Under the pieces are notes generated by a model. That model was not told the origin of the DNA and did no database searches. It worked only from the letters and a program-made list of their open reading frames with translations. Of a stretch of DNA of 40,422 nucleotides, positions 7,961 to 18,626 are shown one piece after another. This stretch comes from JACRIM01 sp964605185. Lineage in GTDB: Bacteria > Planctomycetota > Phycisphaerae > UBA1845 > UTPLA1. A program made the translations under genes and the position numbers. The DNA lies in assembly GCA_964605185.1 (NCBI GenBank), contig CAZSBF010000036.1, forward strand, positions 1-40,422, in the 5' to 3' direction. The first letter of the stretch is position 1. Each line of letters begins with the position of its first letter.

Positions 7961-9160
7961 ATGAGCGGAAAGCAACAATCTGATCGCTGCGCCGAGATCC
8001 TCGCGCGTTTGGAACTAACGATAGCGAATGGCAACGAGCTGCTTGATTTAGATCGCGAACTCAGCTGTCCAACGCTTAGTGAAGTGGCCATGCTGATTCG
8101 GTATGCGCCTCGTCTCATCACGGTAAATGAATTGAGGTGCTACCTGCATCCAGAAGATCATAAGGTTTCTGATGCAATGGGGGATTTGTTTGGGGCGATT
8201 CCGCACCTTCGCCGCCTCGCTATTACAAGTATGCGGCCGAACGCGATAGTCGTGTCGTCCATTGTCAACAGACTTGCGAGCCTTGCTTCACTTGTTGGCC
8301 TAACGATCCGAGAGGGTATTTTTGCCCAATTTCCAATAAGCCACTTCGCACACATCATCGGCGGTCTCCCACTTCTGAGCGAACTTAACCTGACACACAA
8401 TTCCCTTGACGATATGCGCCTAAGGGATCTCCTTCAAGGCCTAAGTGGCCGTATCAAACTGCGCAGGCTCGATCTCTCCGGTGATGGGATTGAAGACAAT
8501 GGCATTCATTGCATGAGCGAGTTTCCAAGCGCCTTGAGAGAAATGGAAACGCTTGTGCTACCACACAACCATATTACTGATCGGGGTGCGGAGCAGTTCG
8601 CCCGACACAGCGATGCATTTCCACGGTTAAGAGTCCTTGACCTAAGTGGCAACGCGATATCGAACGACGGCCTGCTTGCCTTGATGGAAGCCATTCTACG
8701 AGAACCGTGGTGTAGTTCTTTGAAGTCGTTGAATTTGAACGGATGCCCTGCAAGCAGGACTTGGCGTGACCCGCGACGCCGCAGTGATGATGCGGACGGG
8801 TGGCGGGAGTATGCGCGTTCGATCTTCGATCAGGAGAAGCCCTCCCCTATCGGAAAAGTGCCTTTCACAAACTGCAAGGCCGGAATCCGAGAGGAGCAGG
8901 CCCAAAGTACGATACCTGTAGCTCTTTCGCCTTTCGCAGCGCAGCTGCTGGAGACGCTCACACAGTTGGGGCAACGGGCTAGAAAAAACCATTCCCCGGA
9001 GCATGCCTGGCGCACAAAATCCGACTGGTTCGACTGTGCGAAAGTCGAGCGACATCGTCGGGACGCGATGACATTGATAGATGAATTGTTTCAAGCAGGC
9101 TTGATTGAGGTGCGCCAAAATGGCCAATGGCGCCAATATCGCGCTCGCATAGCCAATTGA
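7961..9160 (+). CDS. Leucine-rich-repeat protein (ribonuclease-inhibitor-like)
   Basis: 399 residues with no signal peptide, so probably cytoplasmic. Residues about 70-270 contain LRRs of the longer RI-like kind, with cores such as LSELNLTHNSLDD, LRRLDLSGDGIED, METLVLPHNHITD and LRVLDLSGNAISN, spaced roughly 28-35 residues apart. The C-terminal 90 residues resemble a small winged-helix-like unit (DAMTLIDELFQAGLIEVRQ followed by a basic strand), which is a weak call. LRRs serve as protein-binding scaffolds; no enzymatic domain is visible. ATG 7961 follows GGAG at a rather long spacing. Codon use is visibly more AT-rich than in neighbouring genes, consistent with island cargo. A role in defence or in interaction with a partner protein is possible but only inferred. 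Confidence 0.85.
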   Translation: MSGKQQSDRCAEILARLELTIANGNELLDLDRELSCPTLSEVAMLIRYAPRLITVNELRCYLHPEDHKVSDAMGDLFGAIPHLRRLAITSMRPNAIVVSSIVNRLASLASLVGLTIREGIFAQFPISHFAHIIGGLPLLSELNLTHNSLDDMRLRDLLQGLSGRIKLRRLDLSGDGIEDNGIHCMSEFPSALREMETLVLPHNHITDRGAEQFARHSDAFPRLRVLDLSGNAISNDGLLALMEAILREPWCSSLKSLNLNGCPASRTWRDPRRRSDDADGWREYARSIFDQEKPSPIGKVPFTNCKAGIREEQAQSTIPVALSPFAAQLLETLTQLGQRARKNHSPEHAWRTKSDWFDCAKVERHRRDAMTLIDELFQAGLIEVRQNGQWRQYRARIAN

Positions 9161-9372
9161 GTCAGAGCACTCTTCCAGATACTTCCGAACTCTTCCACAC
9201 TCTTTGAAGCATCCGCCACACTTCATGCCAGACTCTTTCTGGGTGCGCGCGCATACTGAAATTGTGAGATCAACATCTGTGTCTTGAGTCGGGCAATTCG
9301 CGTAGCCCAACTTGGCATGCAGGCAACATGGCTGATGGAGAGCCACGAACGCAAGCGGAGGAGTGATCGGTG

Positions 9373-10212
9373 ATGGGAGAGCAATTGAAAAAAATGACAG
9401 TTGAGTACGTACGCGTAGAAGACCTCAAAAGTAGCGGCAATATCCGTGACTTTGTCTCAACACCAAAGCGGGAAACGCTAAAGCGGAGCATGGCAGCGAG
9501 CGGAATCCTGGTTCCATTGCTGGGTCATGTCGAAGGAGCGAAAAAGCTTGTTGATGACGGTAACCATCGTCACGAATTGGCGCGAGAACTCGGCATGGAG
9601 ACAGTGCCTATCATCCTTGCGGACCATCCACCGACAACTGCCGAACTCCTGACTCTCCAATTTGCGGCCAACTCGTTGCGTTTCAATCTGAAACCAGTGG
9701 AGCGCGCAAGAGCGATCGAGCGTCTGATGAAGGAGACTGGCTGGTCGGCCGCGGAGGTTTCGGCCAAGCTCGGCGAGCGATCAGAGTCGATGATTTCGAA
9801 GCTACTGACGCTTCTGGTTCATCCCCAGGAAGTGCAGGGCCTAATTGACGAAGGTCGCATTCCGATTAGCAGCGCCTACCTAATCGCCACAGTCCCCGAT
9901 CCGGGTGAACGACAGCGGCTTATCGATGAAGTGCTCGCCGGCCACCTGACGCGTGACAAGCTCGTCAAACGCATCAAGTCCGACAAAGTCCTCAACGGCG
10001 GGACACGAACGCAAAGGCCGCCACGTCCGAAGCTCGCGCGAATTGTTTTTCCGCTCGGCGCGCGGCGATCCCTAACGGTCGCTGGAGCCGATCTCACGCT
10101 TACCTCGTTGATTTCGTGGCTCGAAGAATTCCTGACTCGTGTCAGACAATTAGAGCCACAGAACCTGGAGCTTGCGGAAGTTGCCAAGGTGTTTTCCGCA
10201 ACGAACTCATGA
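9373..10212 (+). CDS. ParB/RepB/Spo0J-family protein
   Basis: 279 residues from ATG 9373; a GTG at 9370 is also possible. Both follow GGAGGAG, with spacings of 9 and 6 nt. An N-terminal ParB-like domain covers 9-110, with the phosphate-binding box degenerate as DDGNHRHELA (61-70) in place of the usual GERRxxA. A helix-turn-helix follows at about 123-150 (GWSAAEVSAKLGERSESMIS), then the KorB-like helical region. ParB proteins bind a centromere-like site and, in classical cases, use CTP; whether this degenerate box does so is unknown. No ParA partner is visible, so regulation of the island operon is as likely as partition. It begins a plus-strand run reaching to the serine recombinase, and the next frame starts 13 nt downstream. 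Confidence 0.88.
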   Translation: MGEQLKKMTVEYVRVEDLKSSGNIRDFVSTPKRETLKRSMAASGILVPLLGHVEGAKKLVDDGNHRHELARELGMETVPIILADHPPTTAELLTLQFAANSLRFNLKPVERARAIERLMKETGWSAAEVSAKLGERSESMISKLLTLLVHPQEVQGLIDEGRIPISSAYLIATVPDPGERQRLIDEVLAGHLTRDKLVKRIKSDKVLNGGTRTQRPPRPKLARIVFPLGARRSLTVAGADLTLTSLISWLEEFLTRVRQLEPQNLELAEVAKVFSATNS

Positions 10213-10225
10213 AAGGAGTTGTCCC

Positions 10226-10291
10226 ATGATGTTGTTGAAAATTGCACTGATGATCTTGACGGTCATTCTTAGCGATCACGACAGTGATTGA
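10226..10291 (+). CDS. Predicted 21-residue hydrophobic micropeptide
   Basis: A strong Shine-Dalgarno sequence (AAAGGAG) lies 7 nt before ATG 10226, and the frame ends at TGA 10289-10291. The product begins MMLLKIALMILTVIL, a short hydrophobic helix, and ends in an acidic SDHDSD tail. It starts 13 nt after the parB-like stop and is followed by a perfect hairpin at 10318-10345. The placement and ribosome binding site support translation. The composition fits a one-pass membrane microprotein, a toxin-like peptide or a leader peptide. No homology is recognised. Confidence 0.5.
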   Translation: MMLLKIALMILTVILSDHDSD

Positions 10292-10317
10292 CGCAGCTGC
10301 TGGATCGATTGTTGGTC

Positions 10318-10345
10318 GCGGCGCTCCAGTTTGCTGGAGCGCCGC
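10318..10345 (+). terminator. Perfect 12-bp stem-loop (attenuator or weak terminator)
   Basis: GCGGCGCTCCAG (10318-10329), loop TTTG, and CTGGAGCGCCGC (10334-10345) form a very stable RNA hairpin. The tract after it, ATTGTTAAAGG, is only weakly T-rich and leads into the Shine-Dalgarno sequence of the next gene. It may be a partial terminator, an attenuator linked to the upstream 21-codon frame, or an mRNA-processing element. The structure is certain; its function is inferred. Confidence 0.55.
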
Positions 10346-10366
10346 ATTGTTAAAGGAAATAGAACT

Positions 10367-10744
10367 ATGGCTGAATTCTTCAGTTTTCTAAAGATTTTCG
10401 TGCTGTGCGGAACGCTGTTCTTTATTGCAACGGCGGTCCTCCTATCCCTGCCCCAATCCAAGCTGCGCTCGGTGGGGTTGGAAATGTCCAAGTGGGCGCT
10501 GGCGCTTGGCCTGCTCGTGCTCGTGCCGTCGCCTGTTGATGTGCTTCCCGACGTGGTTCCCGGCATCGGCTGGCTGGACGACATTGGGTACATCGTCGCA
10601 TCCATTGGTGCCGCGAAGGCGGCGCTTGGTGAGCGCAAGCGACGCACTTTGCTCGAAGAGGCGGAGTTCGAGCAAACTTTGGCCGCCAAGCGTGGCGCGT
10701 CTCCGTCAGGTATTGACGCCGACGATCAAAGGGAGGCGGCGTGA
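10367..10744 (+). CDS. DUF1232 (YkvA-like) membrane protein
   Basis: 125 residues from ATG 10367, preceded by AAAGG. The first helix (about 6-28, FLKIFVLCGTLFFIATAVLL) is followed by a second hydrophobic stretch holding the family signature SPVDVLPDVVPGIGWLDDIGYI (about 54-75), then a soluble charged tail (90-125). DUF1232 proteins are small inner-membrane proteins of unknown activity. The TGA stop shares one base with the ATG of the ATPase gene downstream, which strongly suggests translational coupling and a shared function. The frame is open further upstream, but those codons overlap the hairpin and have no ribosome binding site. Confidence 0.85.
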   Translation: MAEFFSFLKIFVLCGTLFFIATAVLLSLPQSKLRSVGLEMSKWALALGLLVLVPSPVDVLPDVVPGIGWLDDIGYIVASIGAAKAALGERKRRTLLEEAEFEQTLAAKRGASPSGIDADDQREAA

Positions 10745-12243
10745 TGCTCGGCAGACTATTCCGACGCAAAGCTCATCCCCAAGCGCGATCTCTTCGTTGG
10801 GAATTGTCCGACGAACTGCTGCGATGGTCGCGCGACGACGCATGGACGTTGCGCAACGCCGTGGAAGGCACGCTCATCCTCGGAGCCACCGGCTCCGGCA
10901 AGACGAGTGGTTCCGGGGCAACCATCGCCCGCTCATACTTGTCTGCGGGATTCGGCGGATTGGTGCTGACGGCCAAGTCCGACGAGCGGGCGCTGTGGGA
11001 GTCCTACTGCCGCGAGACAAACAGGCTTGGCGATCTCGTTGTCGTCGGCCCGGACGCAAAGTGCCGCTTCAACTTCCTCGATCACGAATTGAACCGACGT
11101 GGCGAAGGCAGCGGCCTCACGGAAAACCTCGTGAATCTTTTTTCCAATGTTATGGAAATCCGCGAACGCAACGCCTCATCAGGCGGACGGGAGGATGGCA
11201 CGTTCTGGAAACAAGGCGCTCTGAAGTGCATGCGCAACGCCGTCGATCTCATGTCGCTTGCGACTGGAACCGTCTCGGTGCCGGACCTGGTGCGCGTCGT
11301 GCTCTCCGCGCCGCTTTCACCGGCGCAGATACGCGACAAGGACTGGCAGCAAGGATCGTTTTGTTTCCATTGCCTCAAGGAGGCTGACAAGCGCGACAAG
11401 ACACCACGCCAGGAACACGACTTCGGCGTCGTCGCGGATTATTACCTCTTGGAGTGGGTGAATCTGGCGGAGCGCACTAGAAGCGTTGTTCAGGCGACGT
11501 TCATGGGGTGGGCGGACTTGCTTGTGCGCGGCTTGCTACGCGAATTGTTCTGCACCGATACGACCGTGACGCCGGAGGATGTCGAACGAGGACACATCAT
11601 CCTGATTGACCTGCCGGTGAAAGAGTTCGGCGAAGTCGGACAGTTCGCTCAGGTTTTGTGGAAGTATGTCTTTCAGCGAAGCATCGAGCGGCGCAACGTC
11701 GCCGCAAATCCGCGTCCGGTTTTTCTTTGGGCTGACGAAAGTCAAGTATTTGTTACGTCTTATGACACGCAGTTCCAGACGACGTGTCGGGCGGCGCGTG
11801 TAGCGACCGTTCTACTGTCTCAAAACTACAGCAACTTCATCGCCGCCCTTGGTGGCAATGAAAAAGCACGGGCAGAGACAGATTCGTTGCTCGCGAATCT
11901 CAATACGAAGATTCTGCATGCCAACGGCGACGCGGTTACGAACGAATGGGCATCCCGGCTCATCGGGCGCTCACGGCAATTCCTCGCCAGCGGCAACAAC
12001 TCTTACGACGCCGAAGACCAATGGACGGCATCGCTGGGACTCGACTGGCTCGGCCACGACGGCAGTACGACCGCGGGATTTTCGGAGACTTTCGAGTTTG
12101 AAGTCCAGCCTCGGGAGTTCACGCGCCTCCGCACCGGCGGACCGCCGCAGTGGATGGTTGATGGCATCGTGTTTCAAAACGGAAGGATGTTCGAGAGTTC
12201 CGGCCGCACCTGGCTGGAGACTTCATTTCGGCAACGGTCGTAA
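10744..12243 (+). CDS. VirD4/TraG-like conjugative coupling ATPase
   Basis: 499 residues. ATG 10744 overlaps the preceding stop by one base (TGATG) and has GGAGG 7 nt upstream; a GTG three bases earlier is too close. Walker A is GATGSGKT (47-54) and Walker B lies in VFLWADE (about 326-332, Asp331/Glu332). Next comes VLLSQNYSNF, the sensor/Gln region seen in TraD/TraG proteins. The family couples a DNA substrate to a type IV secretion channel, or acts as a membrane DNA pump. Unlike canonical VirD4 or TraG there is no N-terminal transmembrane segment; the P-loop starts within 50 residues of the start. The adjacent DUF1232 and 196-residue membrane proteins might supply the membrane anchor in trans (inference). 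No relaxase or VirB gene is nearby. Confidence 0.9.
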   Translation: MLGRLFRRKAHPQARSLRWELSDELLRWSRDDAWTLRNAVEGTLILGATGSGKTSGSGATIARSYLSAGFGGLVLTAKSDERALWESYCRETNRLGDLVVVGPDAKCRFNFLDHELNRRGEGSGLTENLVNLFSNVMEIRERNASSGGREDGTFWKQGALKCMRNAVDLMSLATGTVSVPDLVRVVLSAPLSPAQIRDKDWQQGSFCFHCLKEADKRDKTPRQEHDFGVVADYYLLEWVNLAERTRSVVQATFMGWADLLVRGLLRELFCTDTTVTPEDVERGHIILIDLPVKEFGEVGQFAQVLWKYVFQRSIERRNVAANPRPVFLWADESQVFVTSYDTQFQTTCRAARVATVLLSQNYSNFIAALGGNEKARAETDSLLANLNTKILHANGDAVTNEWASRLIGRSRQFLASGNNSYDAEDQWTASLGLDWLGHDGSTTAGFSETFEFEVQPREFTRLRTGGPPQWMVDGIVFQNGRMFESSGRTWLETSFRQRS

Positions 12244-12258
12244 CGCTGGAGCATTGCC

Positions 12259-12849
12259 ATGCACGAAAACCAACCCCCCGACAATCGCAACGGCTTTCGC
12301 AATTTCGTCGGCGCAGTTGTTTTCGCGGCGCGTACGATGGCGGTCTCGGTTGAAGTATTCCTTCACAGGACCGATTCCTTCGGAGAACGCTACCTCAGCC
12401 TACAAGCCGGAGCCGCGTTGCTTGTCATCTTCTTCTGGCCCGCCTTCTGCGAACCGTGGCACGACCCAGAACCGATGCTCGTGTTTCTGCTTGCCTACGT
12501 CGCCATGTGCGCGGCAGTGAGGTCGCGGCTTGCCATTCGCAGAAAGCGCAATCTGCCGCAGCCCCATAGCCGGTACTCGGGCACTCCCCGGCTGATGCGC
12601 TTCACGGGCCGCATGGACGAAGTCAAGGTCAAGTGCACGGTCGAGCCGTTGTTCACCTTTGCCGTCGGCGGCGTCGTGCTGTCCGTCAGCCCGCCACTCG
12701 GCGGATACCTGATGTTCGCCGCCCTCGGCCTCTTGATCTCGAACAATCTCGCTGAAGGCTATGGACGCGAGCGTGCTCGCAACATGAACGACGCCTATCT
12801 CGAACAGCGCCGGGCCGTGGAGCGGTTCCGCGACTTGCGGCGCGATTGA
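12259..12849 (+). CDS. Membrane protein linked to the coupling ATPase
   Basis: 196 residues from ATG 12259, with GGAG 8 nt upstream and 15 nt after the ATPase stop. Hydrophobic segments lie at about 50-66 (GAALLVIFFWPAF), 75-90 (MLVFLLAYVAMCAAV) and 135-165 (FTFAVGGVVLSVSPPLGGYL and following residues). The cytoplasmic C-terminus is charged and helical (AYLEQRRAVERFRDLRRD). I do not recognise a named family. The fixed position directly after an ATPase that lacks its own membrane helices suggests it is a membrane partner, as VirB10- or TrbL-like subunits are for VirD4, but no sequence similarity to those is seen. Confidence 0.8.
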   Translation: MHENQPPDNRNGFRNFVGAVVFAARTMAVSVEVFLHRTDSFGERYLSLQAGAALLVIFFWPAFCEPWHDPEPMLVFLLAYVAMCAAVRSRLAIRRKRNLPQPHSRYSGTPRLMRFTGRMDEVKVKCTVEPLFTFAVGGVVLSVSPPLGGYLMFAALGLLISNNLAEGYGRERARNMNDAYLEQRRAVERFRDLRRD

Positions 12850-12875
12850 TGCCTCGATGATTTGGAGGATTGGTT

Positions 12876-13163
12876 ATGGCAAGGAATGAACCCACGCCCA
12901 AACTCGGTGCCGGTCACGCCTCGGCGATGTTCCGGCAGGGCCTCGCGGAACTTCGCGCCGCGACGTACCCGGAATCGAATGTGGCCCAGCCGACGGTGTA
13001 TGGCATGGCGGGCACGAAGACGCCCGGCGAAGTCATGCAGGACAAGCAAGGGGATTTGCGCGATCCGGACGAGCGGCCGTCCATCCTGGACGAACGGCTC
13101 AAGCAAGTCGAGAAGGGCAACGACGGTCGGGAGCAAGAGCCGCCGGAACCGGAAAAGGAATAG
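12876..13163 (+). CDS. Small hydrophilic protein, 95 residues
   Basis: ATG 12876 is preceded by GGAGG with a 7-nt spacer, 26 nt after the membrane protein stop; an in-frame TTG two codons earlier is unlikely. The product is hydrophilic, with no signal or membrane segment. It starts MARNEPTPKLGAGHASAMFR, is proline- and glycine-containing in the middle, and ends in a charged Glu/Lys/Pro-rich tail (EPPEPEKE). It is probably a disordered or partly helical accessory protein of the operon. No family is recognised. Confidence 0.75.
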   Translation: MARNEPTPKLGAGHASAMFRQGLAELRAATYPESNVAQPTVYGMAGTKTPGEVMQDKQGDLRDPDERPSILDERLKQVEKGNDGREQEPPEPEKE

Positions 13164-13404
13164 TTGTAGCTGCCTGGGAGTCCATTCGTGCGCCTGGTCG
13201 CTCCACCGCTTGCCATGCCTTCCGCCGATTCGGGCGAGAATCTGCCGGAGCGCCTGTCTACAATTGGGGCGGATGGTATACCGATACGCGACCACGCCGC
13301 CGCGCGGCGGTGGCTGGTCAGCGTTATCGCGGCGAGAGCCGTGGAGCTTCACCGCGAACGCAGAAAGCGATCAGGAAAAGAGGCCAAGCCGGACGGGGAC
13401 AATC

Positions 13405-15053
<1,649 letters not shown>

Positions 15054-15262
15054 ATCTCTTGGCAGGACTGTAGTTGCAGTCGGTTCGGCTGTCAAGACGC
15101 CAGGGATCATTGCAGCCCCCGGCAAAGTGAATTCGGCACAAAGTCGCCGCGAAACACCGGCACCACGATAGTGAACGCGAATCCCGTGAAGCCCGTGTAG
15201 CTCCCCTGAGATACAGACGTGTAAACAAACCGATCACGTCACCCCGATTACCACGCACAGAC

Positions 15263-16348
15263 TCACGGCCCGTCCTCAAATGCCCCATGCGTCGCGTGGA
15301 ACTTCGCCTGCGCCGCCGAATCCAGCGTATTAAACACCCGCGACGCGCCCACAATCGCATCATTGAACTCATCAATCTGCTTCTGCGTCACACGCTCCGG
15401 CGGGATCGGCAACATCAACGACCATCGCGTCGGCGGCACCAGCACGACAACCGTCCGCGTGCCCGCCAGTTCGCCCTTGCCCGTGCGGAACTCATCCCAC
15501 ATCCGGCCGAGCCGCTCGCGCTTCCAGTAATATTCGATCCGCGAACGACGCCCCGTCATGTACTTCGGGTCCCAATCCTGCGGACCGGCCAGCGTCGCGA
15601 AGAACACCTGTTGCGAAACACCCGCGTGCCCCAACTCATGCTGTCCGCGCCGAATCGATGCCTCTTTTTTCTTCGCATCCTGCCGCACGACGATCGACTG
15701 ATCGAGGCAGAACGCCACCGGCGTCATTAGCGTCGCCTCAATGCGCGTCCCGCGCGCCTCGGCGGGCTTCGAAGTCGCGGGCGTTCCCGGCTCATCCGGC
15801 GGAATCTTGTGCAGAGTGAAAAGAACGCGCGCCACATCACTCGTCACGACTTCGTGAAAATGCACGCCGACCACGTCCTGCATGTTGGTTGGGAACCACT
15901 GCTTCCACAGAACCTCCGGCACCTCGACGATCGGAATCGGTGAATTGATCGCCCCCCGTTGAACAATGAGATCGCCGCGGCCCGCGTTGAGCGCGAGATT
16001 CGCCCCCTCCCCACCGCGACCGCGCTGCCACCCTTCGGGAATCTTCTCCGTCGGCGTCGCCACCAATTCCCACGGCACGCCGTCTCGCGGATTCGGCGAC
16101 TTCACGGCGCGATACGTCCAACCCGACAGATCGACACTCATCGGCGGCCGCGCCCCATTCACGGGCTGCGTCGTCGGCGACAGGTCAATACGCCGATGAC
16201 CTGCCATGTCCTCCAGCCCGGCGGTGTTCTGTTGTGCATTCAGTTCCTCAGGCCACGCGACCGCAAGCGTCATTACCACCGAAATGACCCGCGCGCACCG
16301 CGAAACGCGTTGCCTGATCCCATTAATCCGCCGATTCACAAGTCGCAT
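15263..16348 (-). CDS. Secreted protein with HELGH zinc-site motif
   Basis: 361 residues from ATG 16348, which has GGAGG 10 nt upstream; the frame is open further upstream but would cross the divergent helicase start. The first 38 residues hold a basic start and the hydrophobic stretch VISVVMTLAVAW, then NAQ, a likely signal peptide. A HELGH motif (HEXXH class, about 237-241) lies in RRGQHELGHAGVSQQVF, in a context reminiscent of DUF922-type predicted zinc-dependent secreted proteases. Mature residues 60-200 show no recognised domain. It is probably a periplasmic or secreted metallohydrolase; the third metal ligand is not evident to me, and I have not matched it to a named family. The 209 bp between it and tRNA-fMet hold nothing I recognise. 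Confidence 0.8.
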   Translation of the reverse strand: MRLVNRRINGIRQRVSRCARVISVVMTLAVAWPEELNAQQNTAGLEDMAGHRRIDLSPTTQPVNGARPPMSVDLSGWTYRAVKSPNPRDGVPWELVATPTEKIPEGWQRGRGGEGANLALNAGRGDLIVQRGAINSPIPIVEVPEVLWKQWFPTNMQDVVGVHFHEVVTSDVARVLFTLHKIPPDEPGTPATSKPAEARGTRIEATLMTPVAFCLDQSIVVRQDAKKKEASIRRGQHELGHAGVSQQVFFATLAGPQDWDPKYMTGRRSRIEYYWKRERLGRMWDEFRTGKGELAGTRTVVVLVPPTRWSLMLPIPPERVTQKQIDEFNDAIVGASRVFNTLDSAAQAKFHATHGAFEDGP

Positions 16349-16407
16349 GGAATGGCCGCCTCCGACCTCGCGCGAGCGGTGTGGTCGCTCTTGTGCTGCC
16401 CCCCTTC

Positions 16408-16413
16408 TATTAT
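16408..16413 (+). promoter_or_regulatory. TATTAT -10 box for a probable leaderless helicase mRNA
   Basis: TATTAT ends exactly 7 nt before ATG 16421. There is no Shine-Dalgarno sequence between them. A transcription start about 7 nt after a -10 box would fall on or next to the ATG. No good -35 is visible at normal spacing. Confidence 0.45.
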
Positions 16414-16420
16414 ACCCACG

Positions 16421-18587
16421 ATGTCGCACGAAGCGCTTTTTGAAGACCTCACCGACGCCCAGCGTGATGCCGTCGCGCACACCGCTTCTCGTCCTCGCCG
16501 GCCCCGGTTCCGGCAAGACGCGCGTCATCACCCGCCGCGCTGCCCATATCGCGAGCACCGTCGCCCGGCCTGATCAGGTACTCGCCATTACGTTCACCAA
16601 CAAGGCCGCCGGTGAAATGCGGTCGCGAATCTTCGACCTTGGCGTCGGGCGCGGCCCCTATGGGCCCATGTGGGTCTGCACCTTTCATGCCTTCTGTGCC
16701 AGACTCCTTCGCGAATATGGCCACCTCTTCGGCCTCAAGCAGAACTTCTCGATCTTTGACGACTCCGACCAGCGGGCATTACTGAAGGAGGCCGTCACCA
16801 CCTGCCGGCTCTCCACCGACAACTGGCCGCCTCGCATGCTGCAGGAGGCCATCGGCCGCGCGAAGAATCAGATTCAAACGCCCGGCGATGTCGAACAAAC
16901 CGCCCGCGATTTCACCGCCCGAACGGTGGCCCGCGTGTATGCCGAATATCAAAACCTGCTGACCGCACAGAACGCCGTCGACTTCGACGACCTGCTCATG
17001 TACATCGCCCGGCTGTTACAGAACTTCGATGACGTGCGCGAAGCACTCTGCGACCGTTTCCGTTACCTGCTTATTGACGAGTATCAAGACACCAACCACG
17101 CCCAGTACATCATCGCCAACAAACTCGCCGCAACCCATCGAAACATCTGCGCTACCGGCGACCCCGATCAATCCATCTACGCATGGCGTGGGGCGAACAT
17201 CCAGAACATCCTCGATTTCGAGCACGATTACCCCGATGCAAAAGTAGTCCGACTAGAAGAAAACTTCCGCAGCACGGGGCTGATCCTCTCCGGCGCGAGC
17301 AAGCTCATCGCCAATAACAACCGCCGAAAGCAAAAAGACCTCTTCACGAGCTTCGACACCGGCGAACCCGTTCGCGTCTGGACATGCGAAGATGAGCGAC
17401 ACGAGGCGACACTCATCGCACAGGACATTCGCAAGCACCTCGACGAAGGCGGCCGCGGCGGCGACATTGCCATCTTCTACCGCGTGAATGCACTCACCCG
17501 CGTTCTCGAGGACGAACTCCGCCGGCTCAACATCCCCTACCAAATCGTCCGCGGCGTTGAGTTCTACAATCGAAAAGAAATCAAGGACGCCCTCGCGTAT
17601 CTCCGCATCATGGTGAATCCCGCCGATGAGACCGCCATGCTCCGGGCCATCAACACGCCCGCCCGCGGAATCGGCAAGACCACCATCGAAAAACTTAAGG
17701 CGTCGGCCCTCACTCACAGCGTCACACTGTACGAAACGATCCTAAGCCTCATTGCCCCCGACGCACCGCCGACGTCTGCGGCCATGTCGAAGAAGCTGCA
17801 ACCATTTGCGAAACTGCTCGCGGACCTGCGAGACCTTCCGCCGCGTCCGGTCGCCGTAGCGGTTGAGGCCGTGCTGAAAAAATCCGGCCTTGAAAACGCA
17901 TTGGCCAACGAAGCCGAGATTGACAACGAACCACTGGAAAATGTTCGCGAACTCGTCACCGCCGCTAAGCAATACGACCTCGACAACCCCGACGGCTCGG
18001 TCGGCGAATGGCTCCAGCAGATCAGCCTAACTAGTGATCAAGATGCCCTCGCCGACATTGGCGGGCCGGTGCTGCTCATGACTCTGCACACCGCGAAAGG
18101 GCTTGAATTCCCCCTGGTCTTTATCGTCGGCATGGAAGAAGGACTCTTGCCCCACAACCGGGCGATTACCTCCGGCGAAACCGATGACCTTGAAGAAGAG
18201 CGCCGCCTTTGCTTCGTCGGCATGACCCGCGCGCAAACCTTGCTCACCTTGACGCACGCCAAGTATCGAATGGTCCGGGGCATCACCGAGCGCACCATCG
18301 CATCCCGCTTTATTAAAGAGCTGCCCAAGGACGAACTCGCCCACGATGTGTACGAAGTCGAGCAGGACCGCAGCCGCTCCCACCTCGGCCGCTTCAACTA
18401 CGACGACTCCCCCGTCTCGGCCTTCGAATACTACCCCGGCCAGCGCGTCCGCCATCCCGAATACGGTGACGGTGAAGTACTCAAACTTGAGCCCCGTGGA
18501 CGCACCACCTACATACGCATCCACTTCACCGACCACGGCGAGCGCGCTTTCGCCCTCGATCACGTGCCGTTATACGTCATGGATTAG
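16421..18587 (+). CDS. pcrA: UvrD/PcrA-type DNA helicase with an apparent frameshift near its start
   Basis: The helicase body is intact: Walker A AGPGSGKT, motif Ia TFTNKAAGEM, motif II LLIDEYQDT, motif III GDPDQSIYAWRG, motif IV LEENFRST, motif V TLHTAKGLEFP, motif VI LCFVGMTRA. It ends in the PcrA-type C-terminal domain with VRHPEYGDGEV. The natural N-terminus MSHEALFEDLTDAQRDAVAH (Q motif) starts at ATG 16421, but in a different frame. The shift to PLLVLAGPGSGKT happens around 16480-16490, and two residues usually present there are also missing, as if 5 bp had been lost. Without it, translation could start at ATG 16467 (MPSRTPLLVL) and lack the Q motif. It may be a sequencing error, a real mutation or a truncated active protein. 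It is divergent from the HELGH gene with only 72 bp between. Confidence 0.88.
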
Positions 18588-18613
18588 CCAGCACTCGTTT
18601 CGGGCGATTCGCC

Positions 18614-18619
18614 TAAAAT
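18614..18619 (+). promoter_or_regulatory. TAAAAT -10 box for a probable leaderless guanylyltransferase mRNA
   Basis: TAAAAT ends 7 nt before ATG 18627, the same distance as for the helicase gene, and no Shine-Dalgarno sequence precedes the ATG. No clear -35 is seen. Confidence 0.45.
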
Positions 18620-18626
18620 GGTCCCC

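Noticed and set aside
9161..9372. Possible centromere-like (parS) repeats before the ParB-like gene
   Set aside because: Only a loose CTCTTCCA direct repeat is seen; no palindromic parS-like element.
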